DNA of 64,000 nt, from positions 799,501 through 863,500 of the forward strand of contig NZ_CP087176.1 in the NCBI RefSeq assembly GCF_024748695.1, in the 5' to 3' direction. The stretch comes from Pseudomonas sp. B21-040. GTDB taxonomy: Bacteria; Pseudomonadota; Gammaproteobacteria; Pseudomonadales; Pseudomonadaceae. Shown in pieces: positions 16,351 through 25,199 of this stretch. A program made the position numbers and the translations under genes. Each line of letters opens with the position of its first letter. Position 1 is the stretch's first letter. The notes below the pieces were generated by a model. The model worked only from the letters and a program-made list of their open reading frames with translations. It made no database searches and was not told the DNA's origin.

Positions 16351-17861
16351 CTCACAAGGAACAGGCACCCGTTGCCGACATTTGCCTGCTGCTCGAAGGC
16401 ACCTGGCCTTATGTGCGCGGCGGCGTTTCCAGCTGGATTCACCAGATGATTCTGGGGCTGCCGGAGCTGACCTTCTCGGTGATGTTCATCGGTGGACAGC
16501 GTCAGGCGTATTCGGCGCGACGCTACGAAGTGCCGGCGAACGTGCTGCACATTGAAGAGGTGTTTCTCGAAGATGCGACGCATCCGACCGACACCCTTGG
16601 CGATCCGCGAGAGGCCGACGAGCAGCAATTGCAGGATTTGTATCGTTTCCTGCATCACCCGGATGCGCCAGAAGCGGAGCTGGGTGAACGCTTGCTCGAC
16701 TGCATCGCACAGGGCCGCTTGACCCTCGACGACGTCTTGCGCAGCCGCGCCAGTTGGTCGGCATTGAGCGAAGGCTACCGTCAGCATTGCGCCGACCCTT
16801 CTTTCGTCAATTATTTCTGGACCCTGCGCTCGATGCAGTCGCCACTGCTGATGCTCGCCGAAGCCTCGCGCCGGATGCCGAAAGCGCGAGTGCTGCACTC
16901 GATTTCCACCGGTTATGCGGGCTTTCTGGGATGCATCCTCAAGCAGCGCTGGAACTGCACCTATTTGCTCAGCGAACACGGCATCTACACCAAGGAACGC
17001 AAGATCGACCTGGCGCAGGCCAGCTGGATCGCCGAGAGCTCCGGTCAGGCGTTGAACCGCAGTCTCGACGCCGGTTCGGGGTACATCCGCACGTTGTGGG
17101 TGCGGTTTTTCGAGCGCATCGGTCAGCTGACTTACAACAGCGCCGACAACATCATCGCGCTCTATGACGGTAATCGTCAGCGGCAAATCAAGGACGGCGC
17201 CATCGGGGCCCGCACGCAGGTGATTCCCAATGGTATCGACCTGCCGGTCTGGACGGCCGCGCTGGAATCCCGTGCGCAGGGTATTGCACCGGTGGTGGGG
17301 CTGATCGGGCGAGTAGTGCCGATCAAAGACGTAAAAACCTTTCTGCGGGCGATGCGTGGCGTGATCAGCGCCATGCCGCAGGCCGAAGGCTGGATCGTCG
17401 GCCCGGAAGAGGAAGACCCGGAATACGTCAACGAATGCCGCAGCCTGATGGCCAGTCTCGGGCTGGAAGGCAAGGTGCACTTTCTCGGCTTCCAGCGCAT
17501 TCAGGACATCCTGCCCAAACTCGGCCTGATGGTGCTGACCTCGATCAGTGAGGCACAGCCGCTGGTGATCCTCGAAGCCTGGGCCGCCGGTACACCAGTG
17601 GTCAGCAGTGACGTGGGATCGTGCCGCGAGTTGATCGAAGGCGGCAGCGCCGAGGACCGTGACCTCGGGCACGCCGGCAAAGTGGTGGCCATCGCCGACC
17701 CGCAAGCCACCTGCGCGGCGATCCTCGAACTGCTGCGCAGCCCGCAACGCTGGGAGGCCGCGCAGGCCAGCGGCTTGTTGCGGGTCACTCGTTACTACAC
17801 CGAAGCCTTGATGCTGCAGCGTTATCGCGATTTGTATCAAGCTGCCATGGAGAACAGTTAA
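16347..17861 (+). CDS. pelF: PelF, cytosolic GT4-family glycosyltransferase
   Basis: 504 residues. The N terminus (LLLEGTWPYVRGGVSSWIHQ) is the typical start of PelF-like GT4 enzymes. VVGLIGRVVPIKDVKTFLRA marks the second Rossmann domain, and SEAQPLVILEAWAAGTPVV carries the E-x7-E motif (Glu402, Glu410) that binds the nucleotide sugar. PelF polymerises Pel from UDP-sugars, which ties in with PelX at the start of the cluster. The ATG overlaps the pelE stop by 4 nt with CAGGAG upstream. Confidence 0.95.
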   Translation: MTHKEQAPVADICLLLEGTWPYVRGGVSSWIHQMILGLPELTFSVMFIGGQRQAYSARRYEVPANVLHIEEVFLEDATHPTDTLGDPREADEQQLQDLYRFLHHPDAPEAELGERLLDCIAQGRLTLDDVLRSRASWSALSEGYRQHCADPSFVNYFWTLRSMQSPLLMLAEASRRMPKARVLHSISTGYAGFLGCILKQRWNCTYLLSEHGIYTKERKIDLAQASWIAESSGQALNRSLDAGSGYIRTLWVRFFERIGQLTYNSADNIIALYDGNRQRQIKDGAIGARTQVIPNGIDLPVWTAALESRAQGIAPVVGLIGRVVPIKDVKTFLRAMRGVISAMPQAEGWIVGPEEEDPEYVNECRSLMASLGLEGKVHFLGFQRIQDILPKLGLMVLTSISEAQPLVILEAWAAGTPVVSSDVGSCRELIEGGSAEDRDLGHAGKVVAIADPQATCAAILELLRSPQRWEAAQASGLLRVTRYYTEALMLQRYRDLYQAAMENS

Positions 17862-19232
17862 ATGGCCGGGATTGGCTTCGAACTGCGAAAAATCCTTTCG
17901 CGTGACTCCTACACCGCCACCTTGCACGCCTACGTGTACGCCGGCTTGATCAGCTCCGGCCCGTGGGTGTTGTCGATCATCAGCGTGATGTTGGTGGGGA
18001 TCATCAGCCTCGGCTTGTTGCTGCCCAACGCATTGGTCGGGCAGTTTCTGGTGACGGTGACGTACCTGATGGCCAGCTCGTTGATCCTCACGGGCGGCTT
18101 GCAGCTGTTCTTCACCCGGTTTGTGTCCGACCGCTTGTTTGAACACAAGTACGATCAGATTCTGCCCAACCTGCTGGGCGTGTTGTTGCTGGTGACGCTG
18201 GGCGCCGGGCTGCTGGGGATTGTCGTGCTGGGCTTGCTGTTCGACCAGCCGCTGATTTACCGCGTGTTGGTCCTGGCCAACTTTGTGGTGCTGTGCAACT
18301 TGTGGCTGGTGATCATTTTTCTCTCGGGGATGAAGGCCTATAACCGCATTCTGCTGGTGATGCTGGTGGGGTACTCGCTGATGGTCGCGAGTGCTTACGT
18401 ACTCAGCTTTCTGCAAATGCCGGGCTTGTTGCTGGCGCTGTTGATCGGGCACAGCACGCTGCTGTTCCTGTTCCTCTACGACATCCTGCGCGAGTACCGC
18501 GCCGAGAAACTGATCGCCTTCGATTTCCTCGCACGGCGCAACGTTTTCCTCAGCCTGCTGGCCACCGGCTTCTTCTACAACCTGGGCATCTGGATCGACA
18601 AATTCATGTTCTGGTTCAACCCCGGCACCTCCAGCGCAATTGTCGGCCCGCTGCGCGCTTCGATCCTGTACGACTTGCCGATCTTCCTCGCATACCTGGC
18701 GATCATCCCCGGCATGGCGGTGTTTCTGGTGCGCATCGAGACCGATTTTGCCGAGTGGTACGACCGACTTTTTCGGGCGATCCGCGAGGGTGAAACGCTG
18801 CAGCACATCGGTCAGCTGAAAACCGAAATGACCTTGTCGATCCGTCAGGGCCTGGTGGAAATCTGCAAGGTGCAGGGGCTGACGGCGGTGTTGTTGTTCC
18901 TGTTCGCACCGCGCTTGCTGGAGTGGCTGGGCATTTCCAGTTATTACCTGCCGCTGTTCTACATCGACTTGATCGGTGTGAGCATCCAGGTGGTGTTCAT
19001 GGCCTTGCTCAACGTGTTCTTCTACCTGGACAAACGCACCGTGGTGCTGGAGTTGTGCGTACTGTTCGCGGTGTTGAACGCCATGTTGACCCTGTTCAGC
19101 ATGTATCTGGGGCCAAGCTTCTTCGGTTATGGCTTTACCTTGTCGTTGCTGATTTGTGTATTGCTGGGTTTACACAGGCTGACAACCGCACTGGAAGATC
19201 TGGAGTACGACACGTTTATGTTGTCGCGCTGA
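17862..19232 (+). CDS. pelG: PelG, multipass inner-membrane Pel transporter (Wzx-like)
   Basis: 456 residues, identical in length to P. aeruginosa PelG, with about 12 membrane helices (AGLISSGPWVLSIISVMLVG, LLLVTLGAGLLGIVVLGLLF). It starts MAGIGFELRKILSRDSYTA, which is characteristic. The ATG follows directly on the pelF stop. PelG is thought to move the growing chain across the inner membrane with PelD and PelE. It is the last gene of the operon, followed by a strong terminator. Confidence 0.95.
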   Translation: MAGIGFELRKILSRDSYTATLHAYVYAGLISSGPWVLSIISVMLVGIISLGLLLPNALVGQFLVTVTYLMASSLILTGGLQLFFTRFVSDRLFEHKYDQILPNLLGVLLLVTLGAGLLGIVVLGLLFDQPLIYRVLVLANFVVLCNLWLVIIFLSGMKAYNRILLVMLVGYSLMVASAYVLSFLQMPGLLLALLIGHSTLLFLFLYDILREYRAEKLIAFDFLARRNVFLSLLATGFFYNLGIWIDKFMFWFNPGTSSAIVGPLRASILYDLPIFLAYLAIIPGMAVFLVRIETDFAEWYDRLFRAIREGETLQHIGQLKTEMTLSIRQGLVEICKVQGLTAVLLFLFAPRLLEWLGISSYYLPLFYIDLIGVSIQVVFMALLNVFFYLDKRTVVLELCVLFAVLNAMLTLFSMYLGPSFFGYGFTLSLLICVLLGLHRLTTALEDLEYDTFMLSR

Positions 19233-19246
19233 CGGATTATTCAGGC

Positions 19247-19288
19247 ACAAAAAAGGCACTGGCGATGATCGCCCAGTGCCTTTTTTTT
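19247..19288 (+). terminator. Intrinsic terminator of the pel operon
   Basis: AAAAAAGGCACTGG pairs with CCCAGTGCCTTTTTT around a GATGATC loop, followed by a run of eight T, 15 nt after the pelG stop. Confidence 0.92.
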
Positions 19289-19369
19289 CATCCGACCAAC
19301 GTCACCTGTGAACAGGGATTGCACTGCTAGGCTTGCCTACTCTGTCGCTTCCCTTCAGGAGTCACGGCC

Positions 19370-19792
19370 ATGAGTACTGCACTGGAAACCGTTCTGTACA
19401 CCGCAAAAACCCACACCGTCGGTGGCCGCACCGGCACTGGCAAATCCAGCGACGGCGAGCTGGACGTCACCTTCAGCTCCCCCGGTTCGGGCAAGCCCGG
19501 CACCAACCCGGAGCAACTGTTTGCACTGGGCTATTCGGCCTGTTTCATCGGCGCGATACAGGTGGCAGCGGGCAAGATGAAAATCAAATTGCCGGAAGAT
19601 ACCTCGGTGGATGCAGAGGTGGACCTGGGCAAAACCAGTGCCGGGGACTTTCAGTTGGCGGTCCGGCTGAGCGTCAACATTCCCGGGCTGGAGGCGGGGG
19701 TGAAGCGTGAATTGGCTGAGGCGGCGCATCAGATGTGCCCGTATTCGCGGATGACCCGTGGGCATGTTGAGGTGGAGTTGAAGGTGGTTTAG
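19370..19792 (+). CDS. ohr: Ohr, organic hydroperoxide resistance peroxidase
   Basis: 140 residues of the OsmC/Ohr fold. The two active-site cysteines are present: Cys58 in GYSACFIGA and Cys123 in HQMCPYSRMTRGH. The N-terminal motif (ETVLYTAKTHTVGGRTG) is that of Ohr rather than OsmC. The enzyme reduces organic hydroperoxides in the cytosol using lipoylated protein thiols. No OhrR-type regulator gene is seen next to it in this window. The start has AGGAG upstream (CTTCAGGAGTCACGGCC before the ATG). Confidence 0.95.
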   Translation: MSTALETVLYTAKTHTVGGRTGTGKSSDGELDVTFSSPGSGKPGTNPEQLFALGYSACFIGAIQVAAGKMKIKLPEDTSVDAEVDLGKTSAGDFQLAVRLSVNIPGLEAGVKRELAEAAHQMCPYSRMTRGHVEVELKVV

Positions 19793-19828
19793 GTGTGATG
19801 AAGAAATTTCAGTCATACACCTGACCCA

Positions 19829-19917
19829 TGTGGGAGCGGGCTTGCCCGCGATGACGATGGTTCATTCAATATGGATATCGAATGAACCATCGTCATCGTG
19901 AGCAGCTAACTCCCACA
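19829..19917. repeat. REPIN-type hairpin
   Basis: TGTGGGAGCGGGCTTGCCCG at the left and CTCCCACA at the right bound a symmetric element. The perfect arms are 19850-19867 (GATGACGATGGTTCATTC) and 19880-19897. The TGTGGGAG / CTCCCACA ends are typical of P. fluorescens REP sequences. Confidence 0.85.
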
Positions 19918-19922
19918 GGGGA

Positions 19923-20231
19923 CTAGCAGTGTGGTGATTTTGGCAACTCAACGTTATCCAGCATCCGGTTCACCGCCAGTTCCGCCAGCATCACAATCTG
20001 CTGAATCGCCATCGCCGTGTGCCGATGCGGCCCTTCCAGATACCCCGCAAAATTACTCGTCATCACACTCGCCGAAGCCAATGACTCACAGGCATACGCC
20101 AACAGGTCTTCGTCGTTGATATCCGGCGAAACGAAAAACATCGTGCTGGGTTTGCGGGATGCGGGGGATTTGAGGGCGGAGCACGGGGGCGCGTCGTCCG
20201 CAGTAGGCGGATTTGGGGTTTCTTTAATCAT
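19923..20231 (-). CDS. DUF6124/DUF3077-type small protein (paralogue of 3626-4006)
   Basis: 102 residues starting MIKETPNPPTADDAP. The core matches the gene at 3626-4006: FFVSPDINDEDLLAYACESL, SNFAGYLEGPHRHTAMAIQQ and LAELAVNRMLDNVELP, with the same spacing. The frame is open further upstream, but MIKETPNPP is the usual start for this family as I remember it. No partner gene follows; the stop abuts the REPIN. The structured element at 20310-20442 lies in its presumed leader. Function unknown. Confidence 0.7.
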   Translation of the reverse strand: MIKETPNPPTADDAPPCSALKSPASRKPSTMFFVSPDINDEDLLAYACESLASASVMTSNFAGYLEGPHRHTAMAIQQIVMLAELAVNRMLDNVELPKSPHC

Positions 20232-20309
20232 GGCAAATATCGTCCGTTGAGTCATAGGCGCTGCCACTGCTCCGATTCCACTCGAATGGGTGGCAACTGT
20301 GCGCGGGGT

Positions 20310-20442
20310 GGAATAACCGAGATAAACGGAGAAAACCCGGCAGGCCCGAAGGCCTCCCACGCACAGCCGCCATAACTTAAAACTGCGCCTGAAAAAGCGC
20401 CGCAGTATGCCATGGGGGCAAGTATGTTTATCTCGGGATTCC
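20310..20442 (-). ncRNA. Candidate structured leader element upstream of the DUF6124 gene
   Basis: Read leftward, GGAATCCCGAGATAAAC (20442-20426) pairs with GTTTATCTCGGTTATTCC (20327-20310), a closing stem of about 16 bp. Inside are a GC-rich hairpin near 20383-20405 (CTGCGGCGCTTTTTCAGGCG on the minus strand) and a UUCG-capped stem AGGCC-TTCG-GGCCT at 20342-20355. The element starts about 80 nt upstream of the DUF6124 ATG. I recall similar sequence translated as spurious small proteins in other Pseudomonas genomes. Leader RNA or stand-alone repeat are both possible. Confidence 0.45.
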
Positions 20443-20560
20443 ACACCCGATCGCTGATGCGCAGCGACCGACAAAGCCTACGGGCTCTGCTTCCCACCCA
20501 ACAACCGCCAAAACCTGTCGGAAATCTCTCCAAAAATCACAGCGTCTGTAGGACCCGAAA

Positions 20561-20764
20561 CTAATTCGAAGCCCCGACCCCAAACTTCAACCCACCCCAA
20601 TTCCAATCCTTCGACTGTTTCGTATAACAGCCCGGCTGATTGGCCGGCTCGGCATCACAGGCAATCCGCCCGTTCTTGTTGGTGTCCGTGGTGCGGTCGT
20701 TGTAGTACGCGCAACCGGACGTCAGGGAGAGGGTTAACGCGACAATCAGCATTTTGAATTTCAT
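20561..20764 (-). CDS. Small lipoprotein, hypothetical
   Basis: 67 residues from ATG 20764 with AAGGAAG upstream. A lipoprotein signal peptide (MKFKMLIVALTLSLTSGC) puts the lipidated cysteine at residue 18. The mature part is short, polar and contains a D-x-N-x-N-G-like loop (DTNKNGRIACD) plus two further cysteines that may form a disulfide. No family is recognised. It appears monocistronic. Confidence 0.65.
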   Translation of the reverse strand: MKFKMLIVALTLSLTSGCAYYNDRTTDTNKNGRIACDAEPANQPGCYTKQSKDWNWGGLKFGVGASN

Positions 20765-21103
20765 GGCGGCTTCCTTGCGAATAGAACGCCAGCATAGGCC
20801 CGATTGTGTTGGGCTGCCCAGCCCGCCGGTTCGATCCAGTGATGAGCCCACGGTCAAATCCGTAATCAACGTTGGCTGTAACCCCGCATCTTGGGGTTTT
20901 CATAGAACAAATTGAGTCGTTACCGATGTCCATCTTGCAATCATGCAGATAACAGCCTTGCGCCACTGCCTGTCTGTCCATATCGTCAGATTTCACATAC
21001 CGCAAAGTGCTTTGAGAGTCGCGAGCGCACGCTGTAACACACGTTTTCGCTGAGTTCTTCGGTGAGCAAACGAAGCGACTGAGCGATAAAAAATGGGAGA
21101 AAA
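20765..21103. other. Intergenic region, no gene recognised
   Basis: Divergent upstream region of the small lipoprotein (leftward) and the small periplasmic protein (rightward). AACCCCGCATCTTGGGGTT (20879-20897) is a short perfect hairpin. No convincing coding frame is seen. Confidence 0.4.
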
Positions 21104-21106
21104 ATG

Positions 21107-21370
21107 ATGATTCGCAAGCACTACTTGAAAGCCTTGGCGACGCTGCTCATCGCCGCCGGCGTGCAGTGGGTGACGCTACCCGCCTACGCGACCGAGCAGG
21201 GTGAACAACGGCGTGATGCTCGCGATACCAGGCAGGAAGGGCGTTCCGATGCCCGGCAAACCAAGGATGAGTGTAGAAAGGGCAATGACAAGAGCAACGT
21301 AGAGTGTCGCCAGGACAAGCGCAGTACCAAGCAAGATACCCGTCGCACAGCTCGGGACATCAAGTACTGA
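21107..21370 (+). CDS. Small periplasmic hypothetical protein
   Basis: 87 residues from ATG 21107 (GGGAGA 6 nt upstream; an ATG at 21104 is also in frame). A signal peptide ends near LPAYA (about residue 28). The mature part is very polar and rich in Arg, Asp, Lys and Gln (EQRRDARDTRQEGRSDARQ, DKRSTKQDTRRTARDIK), with two cysteines. It is probably an extended or helical charged periplasmic protein. I do not recognise a family with known function. Confidence 0.6.
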   Translation: MIRKHYLKALATLLIAAGVQWVTLPAYATEQGEQRRDARDTRQEGRSDARQTKDECRKGNDKSNVECRQDKRSTKQDTRRTARDIKY

Positions 21371-21543
21371 TCGTGAACGTGGTCTGCCAGTGGGTCAATC
21401 GCTCCACGCGTCGGTCAAGCGATCAGGGATTTCGAGCGGTCGGCAGAGTGCCGGAGAGGATGCCGCTGATAAGTCGCCGATGTGGGCGTGAGTCGACAGG
21501 ACGCCACAACAATCCTCCGCAATTTTCCAAACCCCAGATGCAA

Positions 21544-21568
21544 CAAAACCCGCACTTGGCGGGTTTTG
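21544..21568 (-). terminator. Terminator-like hairpin, probably the original tmRNA terminator
   Basis: Perfect 10-bp stem CAAAACCCGC / GCGGGTTTTG (21544-21553 and 21559-21568). On the minus strand it would directly follow the ssrA 3' end if the island were absent. A near copy lies at 37480-37504. It may also serve the rightward gene ending at 21370. Confidence 0.6.
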
Positions 21569-21582
21569 TCTTGCTTCGTATT

Positions 21583-21595
21583 TGGTGGGCCGGGG
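21583..21595. other. attL: left junction of the ssrA-inserted island
   Basis: TGGTGGGCCGGGG matches, with one base missing, the tmRNA 3' end TGGTGGAGCCGGGG at 36526-36539. The flank to its left (CTTCGTATT and hairpin) looks like the ancestral ssrA downstream region. The exact crossover cannot be fixed by eye, and the one-base gap makes the core imperfect. Confidence 0.5.
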
Positions 21596-21658
21596 TAATC
21601 TGAATCTGTTAATTAAGTTATTGATTTATAAAATTAATATCGGTTTTTGTTTTTGGCT

Positions 21659-21691
21659 GGAATACCACTTGGAATACCACCTGGAATGCCG
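21659..21691 (+). promoter_or_regulatory. Integrase arm-type repeats, left end of island
   Basis: Three direct copies of GGAATACCA or a near match (21659-21667, 21671-21679, and GGAATGCCG at 21683-21691) with an exact 12-bp period. The same motif with the same period recurs at the right end (36383, 36395). Positions 64-100 bp inside attL fit arm-type sites of a tyrosine integrase. Confidence 0.6.
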
Positions 21692-22005
21692 TGCGAAATT
21701 GGCCACCCGTTTGCATTCGATCTGACCACCGATTGCATCGGAGTTGACCAGCACACTTCGTAACCATGGTTGGCAGTTAACTGCGTATAGCTGCCGGTGA
21801 CGACAGGCAGAAATCGGCCAGAAGTGGGCGGTCGTCGTCCGCGACGAAGCCGTGCCTAACCGCTGCCTGGGCAGCGACATTCCCGCGGTAGGGCTGATCG
21901 GCGGCTACGACAAAGACCGCACAGCCCTGCCCGAGCGCCACGGGATTCTGCATCACAGCGTAGCGCGCGCCTGGACGGAGCGAGGCTTGGGCTAAACGTG
22001 CGCCG
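21692..22005. other. Left end of the island, no gene supported
   Basis: A leftward open frame covers 21777-22064, but it runs through a repetitive element and its translation resembles no protein I know. The region contains no clear ribosome site or promoter. It is taken as non-coding or decayed DNA. Confidence 0.35.
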
Positions 22006-22095
22006 TAGGATGTGTTGAGCGAAGCGATACCCATCGGCAGCGATCGCGGCAACAGCAAAAACAATGATGGGTATCACGCAGCTCAACTGATCCTA
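22006..22095. repeat. MITE-like inverted repeat
   Basis: TAGGATGTGTTGAGCGAAGC...ACCCATC (22006-22035) is an imperfect inverted repeat of GATGGGTATCACGCAGCTCA...ATCCTA (22066-22095). The motif of GTAGGATGGGTTGAGCGNAGCG ... ACCCATC type is a widespread small mobile repeat in gammaproteobacteria. It lies about 100 nt upstream of hsdR. Confidence 0.65.
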
Positions 22096-22190
22096 CGAAC
22101 TACGAACGCAGGCCCTTTCCAGCTAACATGTGGCGAATCACAATAGTCATGTTTTACTACGGGCCATATGAAGATCGCAGAGCACCATCA

Positions 22191-25100
22191 ATGAGTGAGC
22201 AAAGAATCGAACAAGGCTTTATAGACAAGCTAGTTGAGCTCAAATACACCTACCGCCCAGATATCAGAGACCGCGCCTCACTGGAGCGCAACTTTCGCGA
22301 TAAATTCGAGGCACTCAACCGCGTTCGCCTCACTGATGGCGAATTCGCACGCCTGCTCGACGAGATCGTCACCCCTGATGTGTTTGCGGCGGCGCGCACC
22401 CTGCGCGAGCGTAATGCGTTCACCCGCGAAGACGGCACTCCTCTGAACTACACACTGGTCAACATCAAAGACTGGTGCAAAAACACCTTTGAGGTGGTTA
22501 ACCAGCTACGCATCAACACCGACAACAGCCACCACCGCTTCGACGTCCTAATCCTTATCAATGGTGTTCCGTGCGTTCAAGTGGAACTCAAAACGCTGGG
22601 TATCAACCCGCGGCGCGCCATGGAGCAGATCGTCGAATACAAAAACGACCCCGGCAACGGCTACACCAAAACGCTGCTGTGCTTCCTGCAATTGTTCATC
22701 GTCAGCAACCGCGACAACACCTACTACTTCGCCAATAATAGCGCCCGTCATTTCTCGTTTAACGCTGATGAGCGCTTCTTGCCCATATATCAGTTTGCTG
22801 ACGAGGCAAATAAAAAGATTACCTACCTCGACAGCTTCGCCGAGACCTTCCTCGTCAAATGTACGCTTGGCCAAACACTTAGCCGCTACATGGTGCTCAT
22901 TGCCAGCGAGCAAAAGCTCATGATGATGCGCCCGTACCAAGTCTATGCAGTCAAAGCCATCGTCGAGTGCATCCAGCAAAACTGCGGCAATGGCTATATC
23001 TGGCACACCACCGGCAGCGGCAAAACGCTCACGTCCTTCAAAGCCTCTACCTTGCTCAAGGACACCCCAGAGATCGAGAAATGTCTCTTTGTGGTGGACC
23101 GCAAAGACCTCGACCGCCAGACCCGTGAAGAATTCAACAAGTTCCAGGAAGGCTGCGTCGAAGAAAACACCAACACCGCTGCGCTGGTGCGTCGGCTGCT
23201 GTCCGAGGACTACGCTGACAAAGTTATCGTCACCACCATCCAGAAGCTCGGCCTCGCGCTGGATGAAAACAGTAGACGTAACAAGCAGCGCAAACGGAAC
23301 GACCAGCTCACCTACAAAGAGCAGTTGGCCCCACTGCGCGACAAACGCATTGTGTTCATCTTCGATGAATGCCATCGCTCCCAGTTTGGCGAGAACCACA
23401 AAGCCATCAAGGAGTTCTTCCCCAAAGCCCAGCTCTTTGGCTTTACCGGCACGCCCATCTTCGAAGAAAACGCCTCACGCGTAAAAGTGGAAGACCAGCA
23501 GGCCTCTTACCAAACCACAGAAGAGCTTTTTCAGAAGCAGTTGCACGCTTACACCATCACCCACGCTATTGAAGACGCCAACGTGCTGCGCTTCCATATC
23601 GATTACTTTAAACCAGAGGGCAAAAAAATGCCCAAGCCTGGGGAAGGTTTGGCCAAGCGAGCCGTAATCGAAGCCATCCTCGCTAAGCACGACATGGCCA
23701 CCTCCCAGCGTCGTTTCAATGCCATTTTGGCTACGGCCAGCATCAACGACGCCATCGAATACCATAGCCTGTTTGCCGAGTTGCAACATGCCAAACAACT
23801 GGCCGAACCTGACTACCCGCTGCTGAATATCGCCTGTGTATTCTCGCCGCCAGCTGAAGGCAATGCGGACGTAAAGCAGATTCAGGAAGACCTGCCGCAA
23901 GAAAAGCAGGACAACGAAGAAGACCCAGAAAGCAAAAAAGCAGCGCTCAAAGCCATCCTGGGTAGCTACAACGCCCGTTATGGCAGCAACCACAGCATCA
24001 GCGAGTTCGACCTCTATTACCAAGACGTGCAAAAGCGCATCAAAGACCAACAGTGGCCCAATGCTGACCACCCACATACGCAGAAAATCGACATCACCAT
24101 CGTGGTCGACATGCTGCTCACTGGCTTCGATTCCAAATACCTGAACACGCTCTACGTGGACAAAAAACTCAAGTACCACGGTTTGATCCAGGCGTTCTCG
24201 CGTACCAACCGCGTACTTAACAGCACCAAGCCCTACGGCAACATTCTTGACTTCCGCCAGCAGCAAGATGCTGTAGATATCGCGATTACCCGGTTCTCCG
24301 GCGAACAATCCGGCAAACAGGCCCGCGAAATCTGGCTAGTTGACAAGGCTCCCGTAGTTATTGAAAAACTACAGGCTGCCGTGCAAAAGCTTGATGACTT
24401 TATGCAATCGCAAGGCGTGGCCTGCGCACCGGAGGCCGTGAATAACCTAAAAGGAGACGATGCCCGCGCTGCTTTTATTAGCCACTTCAAGGAAGTGCAG
24501 CGTCTCAAAACCCAGCTTGACCAATATACCGACCTCACTGAAGACAACGCCGCTGCCATTGAGCACATCCTGCCCAAGGAAAACCTGCTGGGCTTTCGCG
24601 GTGCTTATTTGGAAACAGCCCAGCGCCTCAAGGCTCAGCAAGATAAGCACAGCAAAGACAAAGATGGCAAAGCCAATGCAGTTGACCAGCTCGATTTCGA
24701 GTTCGTGCTCTTCGCCTCCACCGTTATTGACTACGACTACATCGTGGGGCTGATGTCACGCTTCTCGCAGCAAGAGCCCAGCAAGCAGAAAATGAGCCGC
24801 GAACAGCTGATTGGCCTGATTCAGGCTGATGCCAAGTTTATCAACGAGCGCGAGGACATTGCCGCCTATATCGCTACTCTTAAGGCCGGTGAGGGGCTGA
24901 GCGAAACCGCTATCCGGGACGGCTATAGCCGCTTCAAGCAACACAAAGACACCGCCGAACTCGCCGCTATCGCAGACAAACACAACCTGGCCCCAGCAGC
25001 CTTACAAGGTTTTGTGGATGGCATTCTGCAACGCATGATCTTCGACGGCGACCAGCTAAGTGACCTGATGGCCCCGCTCGACCTCGGCTGGAAAGCACGC

Positions 25101-25199
25101 GCCCAAGCAGAGCTGGCGTTGATGAAAGAACTCCACGACCTACTTATTAAACGCGCCCAAGGCCGCGAAATATCAGGACTTAGCGCGTATGAGCAGTAA
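22191..25199 (+). CDS. hsdR: HsdR, type I restriction endonuclease motor/nuclease subunit
   Basis: 1002 residues if started at MSEQRIEQGFIDKLVELKY (22191); the frame is open from 22128, but the first residues are atypical. The N-terminal nuclease domain has HRFDVLILINGVPCVQVELK with the D...E-x-K triad. The helicase part has WHTTGSGKTLTS (Walker A), FIFDECHRSQFG (DECH box), FGFTGTPIFEEN, and FSRTNRVLN (motif VI region). It cleaves unmodified DNA after ATP-driven translocation. First gene of the hsdR-hsdS-prrC-like-hsdM operon; it overlaps hsdS by 11 nt. Confidence 0.95.
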   Translation: MSEQRIEQGFIDKLVELKYTYRPDIRDRASLERNFRDKFEALNRVRLTDGEFARLLDEIVTPDVFAAARTLRERNAFTREDGTPLNYTLVNIKDWCKNTFEVVNQLRINTDNSHHRFDVLILINGVPCVQVELKTLGINPRRAMEQIVEYKNDPGNGYTKTLLCFLQLFIVSNRDNTYYFANNSARHFSFNADERFLPIYQFADEANKKITYLDSFAETFLVKCTLGQTLSRYMVLIASEQKLMMMRPYQVYAVKAIVECIQQNCGNGYIWHTTGSGKTLTSFKASTLLKDTPEIEKCLFVVDRKDLDRQTREEFNKFQEGCVEENTNTAALVRRLLSEDYADKVIVTTIQKLGLALDENSRRNKQRKRNDQLTYKEQLAPLRDKRIVFIFDECHRSQFGENHKAIKEFFPKAQLFGFTGTPIFEENASRVKVEDQQASYQTTEELFQKQLHAYTITHAIEDANVLRFHIDYFKPEGKKMPKPGEGLAKRAVIEAILAKHDMATSQRRFNAILATASINDAIEYHSLFAELQHAKQLAEPDYPLLNIACVFSPPAEGNADVKQIQEDLPQEKQDNEEDPESKKAALKAILGSYNARYGSNHSISEFDLYYQDVQKRIKDQQWPNADHPHTQKIDITIVVDMLLTGFDSKYLNTLYVDKKLKYHGLIQAFSRTNRVLNSTKPYGNILDFRQQQDAVDIAITRFSGEQSGKQAREIWLVDKAPVVIEKLQAAVQKLDDFMQSQGVACAPEAVNNLKGDDARAAFISHFKEVQRLKTQLDQYTDLTEDNAAAIEHILPKENLLGFRGAYLETAQRLKAQQDKHSKDKDGKANAVDQLDFEFVLFASTVIDYDYIVGLMSRFSQQEPSKQKMSREQLIGLIQADAKFINEREDIAAYIATLKAGEGLSETAIRDGYSRFKQHKDTAELAAIADKHNLAPAALQGFVDGILQRMIFDGDQLSDLMAPLDLGWKARAQAELALMKELHDLLIKRAQGREISGLSAYEQ

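Noticed and set aside
16308..18806. 832-codon frame antisense to pelF and pelG
   Set aside because: Gln/His-rich translation typical of reversed GC-rich coding DNA; pelF and pelG explain the region.
20252..20533. 93-codon leftward frame upstream of the DUF6124 gene
   Set aside because: The sequence is better explained by paired stems of a structured element; the frame has no ribosome site.
20655..21005. 116-codon leftward frame upstream of the small lipoprotein
   Set aside because: Overlaps the lipoprotein gene in another frame; no signal or motif and poor start context.
21777..22064. 95-codon leftward frame left of hsdR
   Set aside because: It runs into a MITE-like inverted repeat, lacks a ribosome site, and resembles no known protein.
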